Source of the DNA: Streptomyces sp. ALI-76-A
GTDB taxonomy: Bacteria; Actinomycetota; Actinomycetes; Streptomycetales; Streptomycetaceae
DNA: 64,000 bases
Direction of reading: 5' to 3'
NCBI RefSeq assembly: GCF_030287445.1
Contig: NZ_JASVWB010000003.1
Location: forward strand, 62,001 to 126,000
Made by a program: the position numbers and the translations under genes
Notes under the pieces: model-generated
Told to the model about the DNA's origin: nothing
Databases searched by the model: none
What the model saw: the letters and a program-made list of their open reading frames with translations, nothing else
In this document: piece after piece, positions 41,741-50,053 of the stretch
Numbering within the stretch: the first letter of the stretch is position 1
How the letters are laid out: every line of letters begins with the position of its first letter

Positions 41741-42659
41741 GGGTGGCCGTGGAGTTGCGGCCCAGCGCCTCACGGACGTAACGGCGGGCCTGCGCGAGGG
41801 AGGCGCCCGCGCCGAGGACCGGTTCGATGGCCTCCTCGCGCAGGATCACGCTGTGCCGGGAGGTGACGGTCGCACCGGTCCCGTCGGGTACCACGGACCA
41901 CACGCCGGTGTGGGCGTCCATCAGGGCCGGTGTGGCCGTCTGCTTGTAGACGATGCGGAACGTGTCGGGGAAGCAGACCCGGATGGACTCGGTGGTGTGC
42001 ACGGACCCGTCGGCGGTGCGGGTGTCCATGGCCATCACCTGCACCCCGGGGGTGTCCTCGGCCAGGTCCAGGCGGTCGACGTGCGGAACCAGCCTGGGCC
42101 AGTCCGCGACGTCGCGGAGGAAGCCGTAGACCGGTTCGGCCGGGCCCTGCACCCGCACCGTGTCCTCGAAGGACAGCGTCAGTGCGTCCAGGCGCCGCCA
42201 CCGCTCCGCGAGGTCCCTGACCCGGCCCAGCTCCGCACGGCTGTTGGTGTCCGTGGCCCGCTCCACCCACGCGACGTCCTCGGGGCGGTCCCCGCCCACC
42301 GTGAAGTCGTGCAGCAGCACCAGCCGGGACGCGCTCTCGCCCCGCTCCTCGACGATCCAGCTGCCGCCCATCCCGGTGAGCGGGGCGGCCGAGACCTCCT
42401 GGCGGAAGTCGACACGACGGTCGGCCGCGGCCAGCCGGCGGCGCGACGTCCACGACTTGACCGTGCCGTTGGCGGTCGCCCACATCCGCAGCCGCTCGTG
42501 TCCGCCGCCGGACTCCAGCTGTTCCACGTGCACGTTCGGCGGGAAGAACAGCGGCCACCGCACCGCGTCCGAGACCAGCCCGTACACGACCGCCGCGGGC
42601 GCGGCGATCTCCACGTCGTGCGCTGTGCGGTGCACCTGTTCGGCCGGCACCTTCGCCAC
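41694..42659 (-). CDS. Didomain aromatase/cyclase (SRPBCC x2), copy 1
   Basis: The product is 321 residues. Two START/SRPBCC-like domains follow each other: residues 12-150 (AHDVEIAAPAAVVYGLVSDA, WPLFFPPNVHVEQLE) and residues 170-310 (FEDTVRVQGPAEPVYGFLRD, VADWPRLVPHVDRLDL, ESIRVCFPDTFRIVYKQTAT). This is the didomain layout of ActVII/TcmN-type aromatase/cyclases that fold and aromatise the first ring of reduced chains. It is the last gene of the minus-strand minimal PKS operon. A close paralogue lies at 56942 on the other strand. Confidence 0.9.
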   Translation of the reverse strand: MAKVPAEQVHRTAHDVEIAAPAAVVYGLVSDAVRWPLFFPPNVHVEQLESGGGHERLRMWATANGTVKSWTSRRRLAAADRRVDFRQEVSAAPLTGMGGSWIVEERGESASRLVLLHDFTVGGDRPEDVAWVERATDTNSRAELGRVRDLAERWRRLDALTLSFEDTVRVQGPAEPVYGFLRDVADWPRLVPHVDRLDLAEDTPGVQVMAMDTRTADGSVHTTESIRVCFPDTFRIVYKQTATPALMDAHTGVWSVVPDGTGATVTSRHSVILREEAIEPVLGAGASLAQARRYVREALGRNSTATLNLAKRHAESARAVR

Positions 42660-42683
42660 CTCTTTCTCCGGGGTGAGGGGCGG

Positions 42684-43637
42684 TCAGGCCCCGCAGGCGG
42701 GCAGGCCGCCGTGATATTCCGTCATCTCCTGGAACAGGGCCGGGACGTCCAGCCGCTCCCCGGGCGCCGCCCCCTGCTCCTCCGCGTAGGCCCGGTGCAG
42801 GTTCGGCACCAGCCGTTCGGCGTCCAGCAGCCCCGCGAAGGGGCCGGGGCCGGCGGCGCGGGCCAGCTCCAGCGGGCTCGCGCCGTCCGCGACGCCCGTG
42901 CGGGCGAGGTCCCGCAGCCGGCGGAAGTACGCCTCGTCGGCGTCGAGCAGCTCCGGGCCGCCGACCGGGCCGTGACCGGGGACGACCACCAGCGGGCCGA
43001 GGCGGCGCATGCGGTCCAGAGCGGCCAGGGAACCGCTGACCGACCCCATCACGCAGAACGGCGTGACACCGGACATCACCACGTCGCCGGTGAACAGCAC
43101 CCGCTGCTCGGGCAGCCACACCGCGGTGTCGTTGGTGGTGTGCGCGGCCGGGCCCAGGTGCAGCAGCTCCACCCGCACCCCGCCCGCGTGCAGGGTCAGC
43201 GCGTCCCGGTAGGTGATCTCGGGCAGCGTCAGTTCGATGTCGCCCCAGCACACCTCGGGCCACAGGGACGTCAGATGCAGTCCCGCGGCCGCCATGTCCA
43301 GGCGCGTCCGCTCGTGCGCGACGACCACGGCCTCCGGGAACAGGTGGTTGCCGAAGGTGTGGTCGCCGTGGAAGTGCGTGTTGACCAGGGTGCGCGGCGG
43401 CACGGCCGTGACCCGCAGCACCTCCTCGCGCAGCCGCCGCGCCCGGGCCTCGGTCGCCGCGGTGTCGACGAGCACGCCCCCGCCCCCGTCGCCCACGACC
43501 AGGCCCGCGTTGTTCAGGCACCAGCCGCCGTCGGGCTGCACGAAGGCGTACACCCCGTCGGCCACCTCCGCAAGCGTGGCATCGACGACGCCGGCGCTCA
43601 CGGCGCGGGCCTCGGGCAGGGCGCGCAGCACAGTCAT
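42684..43637 (-). CDS. Metallo-beta-lactamase-fold cyclase/thioesterase, ActIV-like
   Basis: The product is 317 residues from the ATG at 43637. It has VDTAATEARARRLREEVLRV, the metal-binding motif NTHFHGDHTFGNHLF near residue 87, HTTNDTAVWLPEQRVLFTGD with a further Asp ligand, and VVVPGHGPVGG. Within type II PKS operons, proteins of this fold act as second-ring cyclases that also release the chain from the ACP. It lies 12 bp after the ACP gene and 24 bp before the aromatase/cyclase gene, in one operon with the minimal PKS. Confidence 0.87.
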   Translation of the reverse strand: MTVLRALPEARAVSAGVVDATLAEVADGVYAFVQPDGGWCLNNAGLVVGDGGGGVLVDTAATEARARRLREEVLRVTAVPPRTLVNTHFHGDHTFGNHLFPEAVVVAHERTRLDMAAAGLHLTSLWPEVCWGDIELTLPEITYRDALTLHAGGVRVELLHLGPAAHTTNDTAVWLPEQRVLFTGDVVMSGVTPFCVMGSVSGSLAALDRMRRLGPLVVVPGHGPVGGPELLDADEAYFRRLRDLARTGVADGASPLELARAAGPGPFAGLLDAERLVPNLHRAYAEEQGAAPGERLDVPALFQEMTEYHGGLPACGA

Positions 43638-43649
43638 CCCCCCGTCCGC

Positions 43650-43913
43650 TCAGGCGGCGGCGCGCTCGGACAGCGCCCTGTTGACCAGCTCCAGGTAGGC
43701 GCGCGGCGTCTCGGCCTCGTCGATCGCCTCCTCGTCCAGGAGCACACCGAAGTCCCGCTCGATCCGGCCGGTCGTCTGAAGCACCGCCAGCGAGTCGTAG
43801 CCCAGGTCGGCGAACGGCACGTCCAGGACGTCGCCGTCCAGGTCCACGCCCTCCTCCTCGCCGGCGCACTCGCGCAACAGGGCGATCAGGTCAGTGAGTT
43901 CGAGCCGGTTCAC
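43650..43913 (-). CDS. Type II PKS acyl carrier protein
   Basis: The product is 87 residues, strongly acidic and helical, with the phosphopantetheine site DLGYDSLAVLQTTGRIE (Ser near residue 41). Length and motif are typical of aromatic PKS ACPs. It carries the growing poly-beta-ketone chain between KS-alpha/KS-beta and the tailoring enzymes. It follows the KS-beta gene after a 105-bp gap that contains tandem repeats, unusual inside a minimal PKS operon. Confidence 0.93.
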   Translation of the reverse strand: MNRLELTDLIALLRECAGEEEGVDLDGDVLDVPFADLGYDSLAVLQTTGRIERDFGVLLDEEAIDEAETPRAYLELVNRALSERAAA

Positions 43914-43923
43914 GTCGTCCCTC

Positions 43924-43985
43924 TTTCCACGGTTTCCACGGTTTCCACGGATTTCCTCGGGGTCCTCGGGGTCCTCGGGGTCCTT
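43924..43985. repeat. Two 9-bp tandem repeat tracts between KS-beta and ACP genes
   Basis: About three copies of a TTTCCACGG unit (43924-43950) are followed by about three copies of a GTCCTCGGG unit (around 43957-43985). They fill the otherwise short gap ahead of the ACP ribosome binding site on the minus strand and may affect mRNA structure. Confidence 0.8.
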
Positions 43986-44018
43986 CGGTACGGGCGGTGC
44001 GGGCGGCAGGCGCGACGG

Positions 44019-45299
44019 TCAGGCGCGGACCACGGCGGCGGCGTTGAAACCACCGCGCCCGCGCGCCAGCACCAGCGCGGTCCGCAGCTCGACGCCCCGG
44101 CGCGGCGCGCCCGTCACGAGGTCCACGGGGCAGTCCCCGGCCGGGTGCCGGGTACCGGTGGTGGGCGGGATCACCTGGTCCCGCAGCGCGAACAGGGCGG
44201 CGGCCAGGTCCAGCGCGGCGCCGCCGGAGGCGAGCCGGCCGGTCATGCTCTTCGGCGCGGTCACCGGGACGCCGTACGCCCCGAACAGCCCGGCGATCAC
44301 CTGCGCCTCGGCGCGGTCGGCCGTCCGGTCCCCGGCGCCGTCGGCGAAGACCACGTCGACCTGGTCGGGCCGCACCCCGGCGTCGGCCAGGGCCAGTTCG
44401 GCCGCGGCGCCCAGCCGTGAGCCGCCGCCCGCCTCGGGGGCGGGGTCGAAGGTGGCCGCGTATCCGGCGACCGTCCCGTACACCCGGGCGTCCCGGGCGC
44501 GGGCCGCGTCGGCGGACTCCAGGACCAGCAGCGCGCCGCCCTCGCCGGGGACGTAGCCGCAGGCGTCCGCCGAGAACGGCAGGAAGGCCCGGTCGGGGTC
44601 GCCGGCGAGGCTGATGCGGCCCTCGGCCAGGTGCGCGGCCCACGCCCACGGGCACAGCGCGGAGTCCACCGCGCCGGTGACGACGAGCGAGGCGCCCTTG
44701 CGCAGCTGGCGGCGGGCCTGTCCCACCGCGTCGAGACCGCCGGCCTGCTCGGACACCAGCACCCCGCTGGCACCGCGCAGCCCGTGACGGATGGAGATCT
44801 GACCGCTGTTGACCGCGTAGAACCAGGCGAACGCCTGGTACGCGCTCACGTGCTGGCTGCCCTTGCTCCACAGTGCCTGCAGCTCCCGCTGGCCGAACTC
44901 GAAGCCGCCCGCGGACGCCGCCGTGACCGCGCCCGCCGCGTACTCGGGCAGCTCGGCCGGGTCGACACCGGAGTCCTTCAGCGCCTCCTCGGCGGCCATC
45001 AGCGACAGCCGGGTCACCTGGTCGGTCTGCGGCAGCAGCCGGCTCGGCACATGCTCCTCGGCGACGAAGCCGGGTACCTCGCCCGCGAGCCGGGCCGGAT
45101 ATCCGGCCGCGTCGAAGCGGGTCAGCGGACGGATGCCGTTCTCGCCGCGCAGCACCGCCGCCCACCAGGCCTCGGCGCCCAGCCCGTTGGGGGCGGCGAC
45201 ACCGATACCGGTGACCACGGCGTGGGTGGTGCGGGTGGCCGCGGCCGCGGTGGCGCGGACGCCGACGGCGGGGCCTTCGAGGAGGGACGTGCCGGTCAT
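44019..45299 (-). CDS. Type II PKS ketosynthase beta (chain length factor)
   Basis: The product is 426 residues from an ATG overlapping the KS-alpha stop by four bases. It has the KS fold, but the active-site cysteine is replaced by glutamine ([20 protein letters not shown]), the mark of chain length factors. Other blocks are [20 protein letters not shown] at the domain start, [19 protein letters not shown] and [20 protein letters not shown]. The first 25 residues are an extra Ala/Thr-rich extension. It pairs with KS-alpha to set polyketide chain length and, in its decarboxylating role, helps priming. Confidence 0.95.
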   Translation of the reverse strand: MTGTSLLEGPAVGVRATAAAATRTTHAVVTGIGVAAPNGLGAEAWWAAVLRGENGIRPLTRFDAAGYPARLAGEVPGFVAEEHVPSRLLPQTDQVTRLSLMAAEEALKDSGVDPAELPEYAAGAVTAASAGGFEFGQRELQALWSKGSQHVSAYQAFAWFYAVNSGQISIRHGLRGASGVLVSEQAGGLDAVGQARRQLRKGASLVVTGAVDSALCPWAWAAHLAEGRISLAGDPDRAFLPFSADACGYVPGEGGALLVLESADAARARDARVYGTVAGYAATFDPAPEAGGGSRLGAAAELALADAGVRPDQVDVVFADGAGDRTADRAEAQVIAGLFGAYGVPVTAPKSMTGRLASGGAALDLAAALFALRDQVIPPTTGTRHPAGDCPVDLVTGAPRRGVELRTALVLARGRGGFNAAAVVRA

Positions 45300-46561
45300 G
45301 CGCTCACTCCCAGGTGCGGGCGGGTCAGAACCATGGCGCTCTGGAAACCGCCGAAGCCGCTGCCCACGGTCAGGACGGTGTCGGTGACCTGTTCACGGGC
45401 CACGAGCGGGGTGTAGTCCAGGTCGCAGGCGGGGTCGGGCTCGTGCAGGTTGGCCGTGGGCGGCACGGTGTCGTGCTCGATGGCCAGGGCGCTGGCGGCC
45501 ACTTCGAGGGAACCGATCGCGCCGAGCGAGTGCCCGATCATCGACTTGATGGAGCTGACGGGCACCTCGTACGCGCGTGAGCCCAGGCTCTGCTTGAACG
45601 CGGTCGTCTCGTGCCGGTCGTTCTGCTTGGTCCCCGAGCCGTGCGCGTTGACGTAGTCGACGGCGTCGGGGGCGAGCCGGGCCTCGTCCAGGGCGGCGGT
45701 GATGGCCTGCGCCATCTCCTTGCCGTCGGAGCGCAGACCGGTCATGTGATAGGCGTTGCTGCGGCTGGCGAAGCCCGCGATCTCCGCGTACACGTGCGCG
45801 CCGCGGCGGCGGGCCTGCCCGAGCTCCTCGAGGACGAGGACCGCCGAGCCCTCGCCGAGCACGAACCCGTTGCGGGTGCGGTCGAAGGGCCGTGAGGCGG
45901 TCTGTGGCTCGTCGTTGCGGGGCGAGGTGGCCCTGATCGCGTCGAAGCAGGCCACGGTGATGGGGGAGATCGGGGCCTCGGTGGCGCCCGTGACCATGAC
46001 GTCGGCGCTGCCCTCACGGATCAGCTCCACCGCGTGCCCCACGGAGTCCAGGCCCGAGGTGCAGCCCGTGGACACCAGCGACACCGGGCCCTGCGCGCCG
46101 ACGGTGCGGGCGACCTCCGCGGCCAGCGAGCTGGGCACGAAGTAGTCGAACAGATGGGGGACGGCCCGGGTGTGGTCCACCAGCCAGTGGGCGCCGTTGC
46201 CGCTGACCGCCCCGTACTCCACGTCCAGGCCGGTGGTGCAGCCGAGCGCGCTGCCGAGGGTGACCCCGCAGCGCAGCGGGTCGAGCCGGCCGTCCAGACC
46301 GCTGTCGGCCAGCGCCTCGCGGGCACTGACCACCGCGAACTGCGCGGCGCGGTCGAGCCGGCCGGCCTCGGCCGGGGTGAACCCGTACGCGGCGGCGTCG
46401 AAGTCGACCTCCGCGGCGATCTTCGAACGGAACTGGGCGGGGTCGAACAGGGTGATGCCGCGGGTGGCCGTGCGGCCCGCGGTGAGCACCGACCAGTACG
46501 CCTCGGTGCCCACGCCCCCCGGGGCGACCACTCCGATCCCGGTGATCACGACCCGTCTCAT
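45296..46561 (-). CDS. Type II PKS ketosynthase alpha
   Basis: The product is 421 residues. All catalytic parts are present: [20 protein letters not shown] with the active cysteine near residue 170, [20 protein letters not shown] with the first histidine, and [20 protein letters not shown] with the second. The start [20 protein letters not shown] is standard. It catalyses repeated condensation of malonyl-ACP units with KS-beta and is the first gene of the operon KS-alpha, KS-beta, ACP, MBL cyclase, aromatase/cyclase. A perfect palindrome about 50 bp upstream could be an operator. Confidence 0.96.
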   Translation of the reverse strand: MRRVVITGIGVVAPGGVGTEAYWSVLTAGRTATRGITLFDPAQFRSKIAAEVDFDAAAYGFTPAEAGRLDRAAQFAVVSAREALADSGLDGRLDPLRCGVTLGSALGCTTGLDVEYGAVSGNGAHWLVDHTRAVPHLFDYFVPSSLAAEVARTVGAQGPVSLVSTGCTSGLDSVGHAVELIREGSADVMVTGATEAPISPITVACFDAIRATSPRNDEPQTASRPFDRTRNGFVLGEGSAVLVLEELGQARRRGAHVYAEIAGFASRSNAYHMTGLRSDGKEMAQAITAALDEARLAPDAVDYVNAHGSGTKQNDRHETTAFKQSLGSRAYEVPVSSIKSMIGHSLGAIGSLEVAASALAIEHDTVPPTANLHEPDPACDLDYTPLVAREQVTDTVLTVGSGFGGFQSAMVLTRPHLGVSA

Positions 46562-46607
46562 CGGCTGTCCCTCACAGTTGCCCTCCAGATGTCCCTACGG
46601 CGGCCAG

Positions 46608-46623
46608 GTCGCCGACCGGCGAC
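46608..46623. promoter_or_regulatory. Palindrome upstream of the minimal PKS operon
   Basis: GTCGCCG-AC-CGGCGAC is a perfect 7-bp-arm palindrome in the 160-bp gap between the KS-alpha start and the SARP stop. Its GC-rich nature weakens the case, but position suits regulation of the operon. Confidence 0.3.
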
Positions 46624-46721
46624 AACGCGAGCTCGTCGACCGTCCCAGCGTCACCGAGGTGCCTGGAGCACGGCTCGAACCCGGCGCGCGGTGAGCACCC
46701 CCGCCCGCTCACCCGGCCCGT

Positions 46722-47735
46722 TCACCCCGTCTCCGGCAGGCGGGCCACCAGCGAGTCGAAACGGCGTACCAACGCCTCCTGCCGGCGGCACAGTTCGTCG
46801 ATGTGCTGTTGCAGGCGGGCGATCTCGCCGCCGAGTTCCAGGGTGTCGGTCAGTGTCGTCGGCCCGGCCGGGACGCCGCCGCCCGCGGGGGCGGACAGGT
46901 CCGGGGCGTGGTTGAGGATCGCCTCCAGGCGCCCGCGCAGGACGGGTCCCGGTTCGATGCCGAGGGACTCCACCAGGCGGCGGCGGGCGCGATCGTAGAC
47001 ACCGAGGGCCTCGGCCTGGCGGCCGCTGCGGTACAGGGCGACCATCAGCAGGTCGTAGAAACGTTCCCGCAGTGGATGGTCGGCCGTCAGCTTCTCCAGT
47101 TCGCCGGTGATCTCGCCGTGCTGGGAGCAGCGCAGACTCGCCTCGTACAGGGTCTCCAGGGCCGTCAGCCGGTTCTCCTCCAGGCGGTCCGCCTCGCTCG
47201 TGCAGATCGGGCCGTGACGGCTGTCCTGGAGTGCCGGTCCGCGCCACAACGACAGTGCCCGGCGCAGCAGTTGGGCCGCGTAGCCGGGGTCGGTGGCGAC
47301 CGCCGCGCGGCCCTTGGCGGAGAGCCGGTGGAAGTGCTGGACGTCGGTGGTGGCGCGGCCCAGGCCCAGCAGATAGCCGGTCGGCAGGGTGGTGATCCAC
47401 TCCTGGCCGGAGGCCGGCACGGGCTCCCGCGGCAGCAGGCGGCGCAGCCGGGCCACGTGCGCCTGCAACGCGTTCGCCGCGTTCGACGGCGGGCTCGCGC
47501 CCCACAGCTCCTCGGTGAGCTGGTCCACCGACAGCAGCCGGCCCGCGTGCAGCACGAGCGCCGACAGCAGGACGCGCTGCTTGAGGCCGGGCGGCACGAT
47601 GTCGGTTCCGGCGCCGCCGTCCCGGATCTCCACCGGCCCCAGCAGCCGGAACTCGGTCTGTTCGCCGCCGGGCGTGCTCTCGCCGGACGGGGAGGCCGGG
47701 GTGAGGGACGTGACGCCGCCGCGCGGCACGCTCAT
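46722..47735 (-). CDS. SARP-family activator with C-terminal coiled-coil-like tail
   Basis: The product is 337 residues from the ATG at 47735, which overlaps the stop of a 28-codon leader ORF. The frame is open far upstream, but that part is antisense to another SARP gene. Residues 30-125 form the winged-helix domain (EFRLLGPVEIRD, LKQRVLLSALVLHAGRLLSV, ANALQAHVARLRRLL). Residues 130-275 are the activation domain (LSLWRGPALQD, RRRLVESLGIEPGPVLRGRL). After a Pro/Gly linker comes a final helix (GGEIARLQQHIDELCRRQEA), probably a coiled coil for oligomerisation, which the two other SARPs lack. It is upstream of the minimal PKS operon on the same strand and is its likely activator. Confidence 0.9.
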   Translation of the reverse strand: MSVPRGGVTSLTPASPSGESTPGGEQTEFRLLGPVEIRDGGAGTDIVPPGLKQRVLLSALVLHAGRLLSVDQLTEELWGASPPSNAANALQAHVARLRRLLPREPVPASGQEWITTLPTGYLLGLGRATTDVQHFHRLSAKGRAAVATDPGYAAQLLRRALSLWRGPALQDSRHGPICTSEADRLEENRLTALETLYEASLRCSQHGEITGELEKLTADHPLRERFYDLLMVALYRSGRQAEALGVYDRARRRLVESLGIEPGPVLRGRLEAILNHAPDLSAPAGGGVPAGPTTLTDTLELGGEIARLQQHIDELCRRQEALVRRFDSLVARLPETG

Positions 47736-47818
47736 CGCGGCACTGCCCGGTCCGGGTGCCGGCCGTGAGGTGGACGGGGACCGGCGGGGCGGGCGGGCAC
47801 GAGCCGGCGCTGTTCCAT
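47732..47818 (-). CDS. 28-codon leader ORF coupled to the SARP gene
   Basis: An ATG at 47818 preceded by GGAGTCACC opens 28 codons (Arg/Pro-rich product) whose TGA overlaps the SARP ATG (ATGA). The SARP gene itself has no good ribosome binding site, so its translation probably depends on ribosomes finishing this leader. The peptide has no recognisable function. Confidence 0.5.
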   Translation of the reverse strand: MEQRRLVPARPAGPRPPHGRHPDRAVPR

Positions 47819-48152
47819 GGTGACTCCGTCTCTCGTCGGGGCGCGGCGGCCGGAGAGGCCCCGGTGGCGTCCCGTCCGGTCCGGGCGGGCACGGCCGCGG
47901 GGTGGAGCGGCCGGCCCTGGGGACCATAGCCACCCGAAGCGGGCGGCGACCGCCCGCGCGAGCCCGCTTCCAGCGGCCGTAGAAGGCTTCTCGAGCGACC
48001 GGTCCCAGGTCGAAAGCCCTTGTGTGGAAGGTCGCTTGAACGCGGGTGGAGAGAGCGAGGGGTGCGACGCGAACGGGGCTAGCGTGCTGAACGGCCGACG
48101 GCTTTGAGCCATCGAGTGGAACCAACCACTCAACCGGTACGGGGAGGAAACT

Positions 48153-48974
48153 GTGGAGATACAGGTTCTGGGTCCGTTGAGCGCCGACGTCAACGGGGTC
48201 TCGATCGTTCCGACCGCGGGCAAGCCGAGGCAGATCCTCGCTCTGCTCGCCTTCTACCCGGGCAGGGTCATGCCCGTGCCCACCCTCATGGAGGAGATCT
48301 GGGGCACCGACATGCCCCAGAGCGCCATGACCACGATGCAGACGTACATCCTGCAACTGCGCCGCCGCCTCGGCACCGCCATGGGGCCCGACGCCCCCGG
48401 CACCGCCAAGGAGGTGCTGGCCACCCGGCACGGCGGCTATCTGTTGCAGATCTCGCCCGAGAGCGTCGACATCCACCGCTACGAGCAGCTGGTGACCGCC
48501 GGCCAGGCCGCGTTCGAGGCGGGCGAGGACGCGCGGGCGGCCGGGCTCTTCAGAGACGCGCTGGCCATGTGGCAGGGGCCCGCGCTCGTCGACGTACGGG
48601 TCGGCCCGATCCTGGAGATCGAGGTCATGCGGCTCGAGGAGAGCCGCCTGGGCACCGTCGAGCGCCGCATCGACTCCGACCTCCGGCTCGGCCGCCATGC
48701 CGAACTCATCGCCGAGCTCACCGATCTGGTCGCCCGTCACCCGCAGCACGAGGGCCTGCACTCGCAGGCCATGGTGGCGCTCTACCGCTCCGGCCGGCAG
48801 GCCACCGCGCTGGACGTCTACCGCCGGCTGCGCAAGCGGCTGATCGAGGACCTCGGGGTGGAGCCCTCGCCGCAGTTGCAGCGGCTGCACCAGGCGATGC
48901 TGACCGTCGACCCGGCGCTGGACGTGGTGTGCGGCCCGCGCCCCACCTCCACCTTCAATCTGTTCACGGCCTGA
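48153..48974 (+). CDS. SARP-family transcriptional activator
   Basis: The product is 273 residues from a GTG with GGGGAGGA upstream. It starts directly with the winged-helix domain (MEIQVLGPLSADVNGVSIVP, PRQILALLAFYPGRVMPVPT, TTMQTYILQLRRRLG) and continues with the activation domain (AMWQGPALVDVRVGPILEIE, YRRLRKRLIEDLGVEPSPQL). This is the minimal DnrI/ActII-ORF4 layout and is closest in feel to the SARP at 35262. It is divergent from the SARP at 47735 with a 334-bp shared control region. It may drive the plus-strand genes that follow (thioesterase, hydroxylase). Confidence 0.93.
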   Translation: MEIQVLGPLSADVNGVSIVPTAGKPRQILALLAFYPGRVMPVPTLMEEIWGTDMPQSAMTTMQTYILQLRRRLGTAMGPDAPGTAKEVLATRHGGYLLQISPESVDIHRYEQLVTAGQAAFEAGEDARAAGLFRDALAMWQGPALVDVRVGPILEIEVMRLEESRLGTVERRIDSDLRLGRHAELIAELTDLVARHPQHEGLHSQAMVALYRSGRQATALDVYRRLRKRLIEDLGVEPSPQLQRLHQAMLTVDPALDVVCGPRPTSTFNLFTA

Positions 48975-49069
48975 CCCCGAGCGAGGTCCGAGGAGCCGCA
49001 CGTGACCCGCGTGGCTCGCGGGACGCGACGGGACGGGACGCCACGGGAACGAGAGGAAAGGGAGGGCCG

Positions 49070-49834
49070 ATGCCCGACGAACAGCCGGTGCCGCTGCACT
49101 GCTTCGCGCACGCCGGAGCCGGCGTCTCGTCGTTCCACAGCTGGCTGGCCGGCCTCGGCACCGGCGTCCGGCCCGTGCCGCACCTGCTTCCGGGCCGCGA
49201 CAGCCGGCGCCGCCAACCCCGCGCGACGAACCGCGAGGCGCTGCTGGCCGACCTCATGGACGACTTCCGGGCCATGCCGCACACGCCGTACGTGCTGTAC
49301 GGACACAGCCTCGGCGCGCTGGTCGCCTACACGCTCACCCGGGCCCTGCACGAGGCAGGGCTGCCCGGTCCGGCCCTGCTCGCCGTCGGGGCCTGTCCGC
49401 CGCCCGACGCCCCGTCCGAACTCGCCGACGCCTGCCGGGAGTCCGACGACCGGCTGCTGCGCATGCTCGACGCGGTGGGCGCCGTGCCCGAGGACGCCGC
49501 ACCGGGCGGCTTCTGGTACCGGTCCGTGATGCCGGTGCTGCGCGACGACCTGCTCCTCGCCGACAGTCTGCGCCGCGCCGCCCGCGCCCCGCTGCGGGGC
49601 GGTCCGCTGACCGTCCCCGTCCTGGCACTCGCCGGCACCGGCGATCCGCTGGTGCGGCCCGCCGAGCTGGCGGGCTGGCGGCACTGGACCGCGGGACCGC
49701 TGGTGACCCGCACCCTGCCCGGCGACCACTTCTTCGTCCGCGAACCCGCGCTGCCCCGGCTGCTCGGACGGGCCTGCCGTGTCGTACGGCGCCTCGCTCC
49801 GGCCACCCGGGTGCCGAGCGGTGCGCGCGGCTAG
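49070..49834 (+). CDS. Type II thioesterase, second copy
   Basis: The product is 254 residues from the ATG at 49070 behind AAAGGGAGGG. It has LHCFAHAGAGVSSFHSWLAG, HLLPGRDSRRRQP, the nucleophile elbow LYGHSLGALVAYT (Ser near residue 85), Asp in LAGTGDPLVRP and the C-terminal His in LPGDHFFVREP. It is an editing or release thioesterase distinct in sequence from the one at 40916. Its stop codon TAG contains the TA dinucleotide at which a small terminal-inverted-repeat element begins. Confidence 0.9.
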   Translation: MPDEQPVPLHCFAHAGAGVSSFHSWLAGLGTGVRPVPHLLPGRDSRRRQPRATNREALLADLMDDFRAMPHTPYVLYGHSLGALVAYTLTRALHEAGLPGPALLAVGACPPPDAPSELADACRESDDRLLRMLDAVGAVPEDAAPGGFWYRSVMPVLRDDLLLADSLRRAARAPLRGGPLTVPVLALAGTGDPLVRPAELAGWRHWTAGPLVTRTLPGDHFFVREPALPRLLGRACRVVRRLAPATRVPSGARG

Positions 49835-49999
49835 TGCCGTGGCAGGCGACGTTCGCCCCGTCGCGACGCCCGGCACGCCCTCTCGCCGCACCGGCCGAAA
49901 GCCCGAGTGCATCCAGTACGAGGGGTTGCGGCCGGCACGCCGAGAGCACGCACCGGACGCCGCTCCTTGACGGGCAGACGTTGCCTGCCGCGGCACTAG
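49831..49999. mobile_element. MITE-like element with 31-32-bp imperfect terminal inverted repeats
   Basis: Bases 49831-49862 and 49969-49999 are inverted copies with roughly 85-90% identity, beginning CTAGTGCCGTGGCAGGC and ending in the complement. The ends are flanked by TA (49832-49833 and 49997-49998), as expected for an IS630/Tc1-type target duplication. The 106-bp interior has no convincing ORF. This is the form of a non-autonomous miniature element. Confidence 0.7.
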
Positions 50000-50053
50000 C
50001 CCCCCTCTGCGGACGGTCCTGTTCCGGTCGCAGCCGAGTACAGGAGGACGCAC

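Noticed and set aside
46722..49001. A 759-codon minus-strand open frame covering two SARP genes
   Set aside because: Its first 420 codons are antisense to the plus-strand SARP gene at 48153 and lack protein character. Only the part from 47735 is a gene.
49834..49996. A short coding gene inside the terminal-inverted-repeat element
   Set aside because: The interior frames are short, Arg/Pro-rich and have no start with a ribosome binding site.
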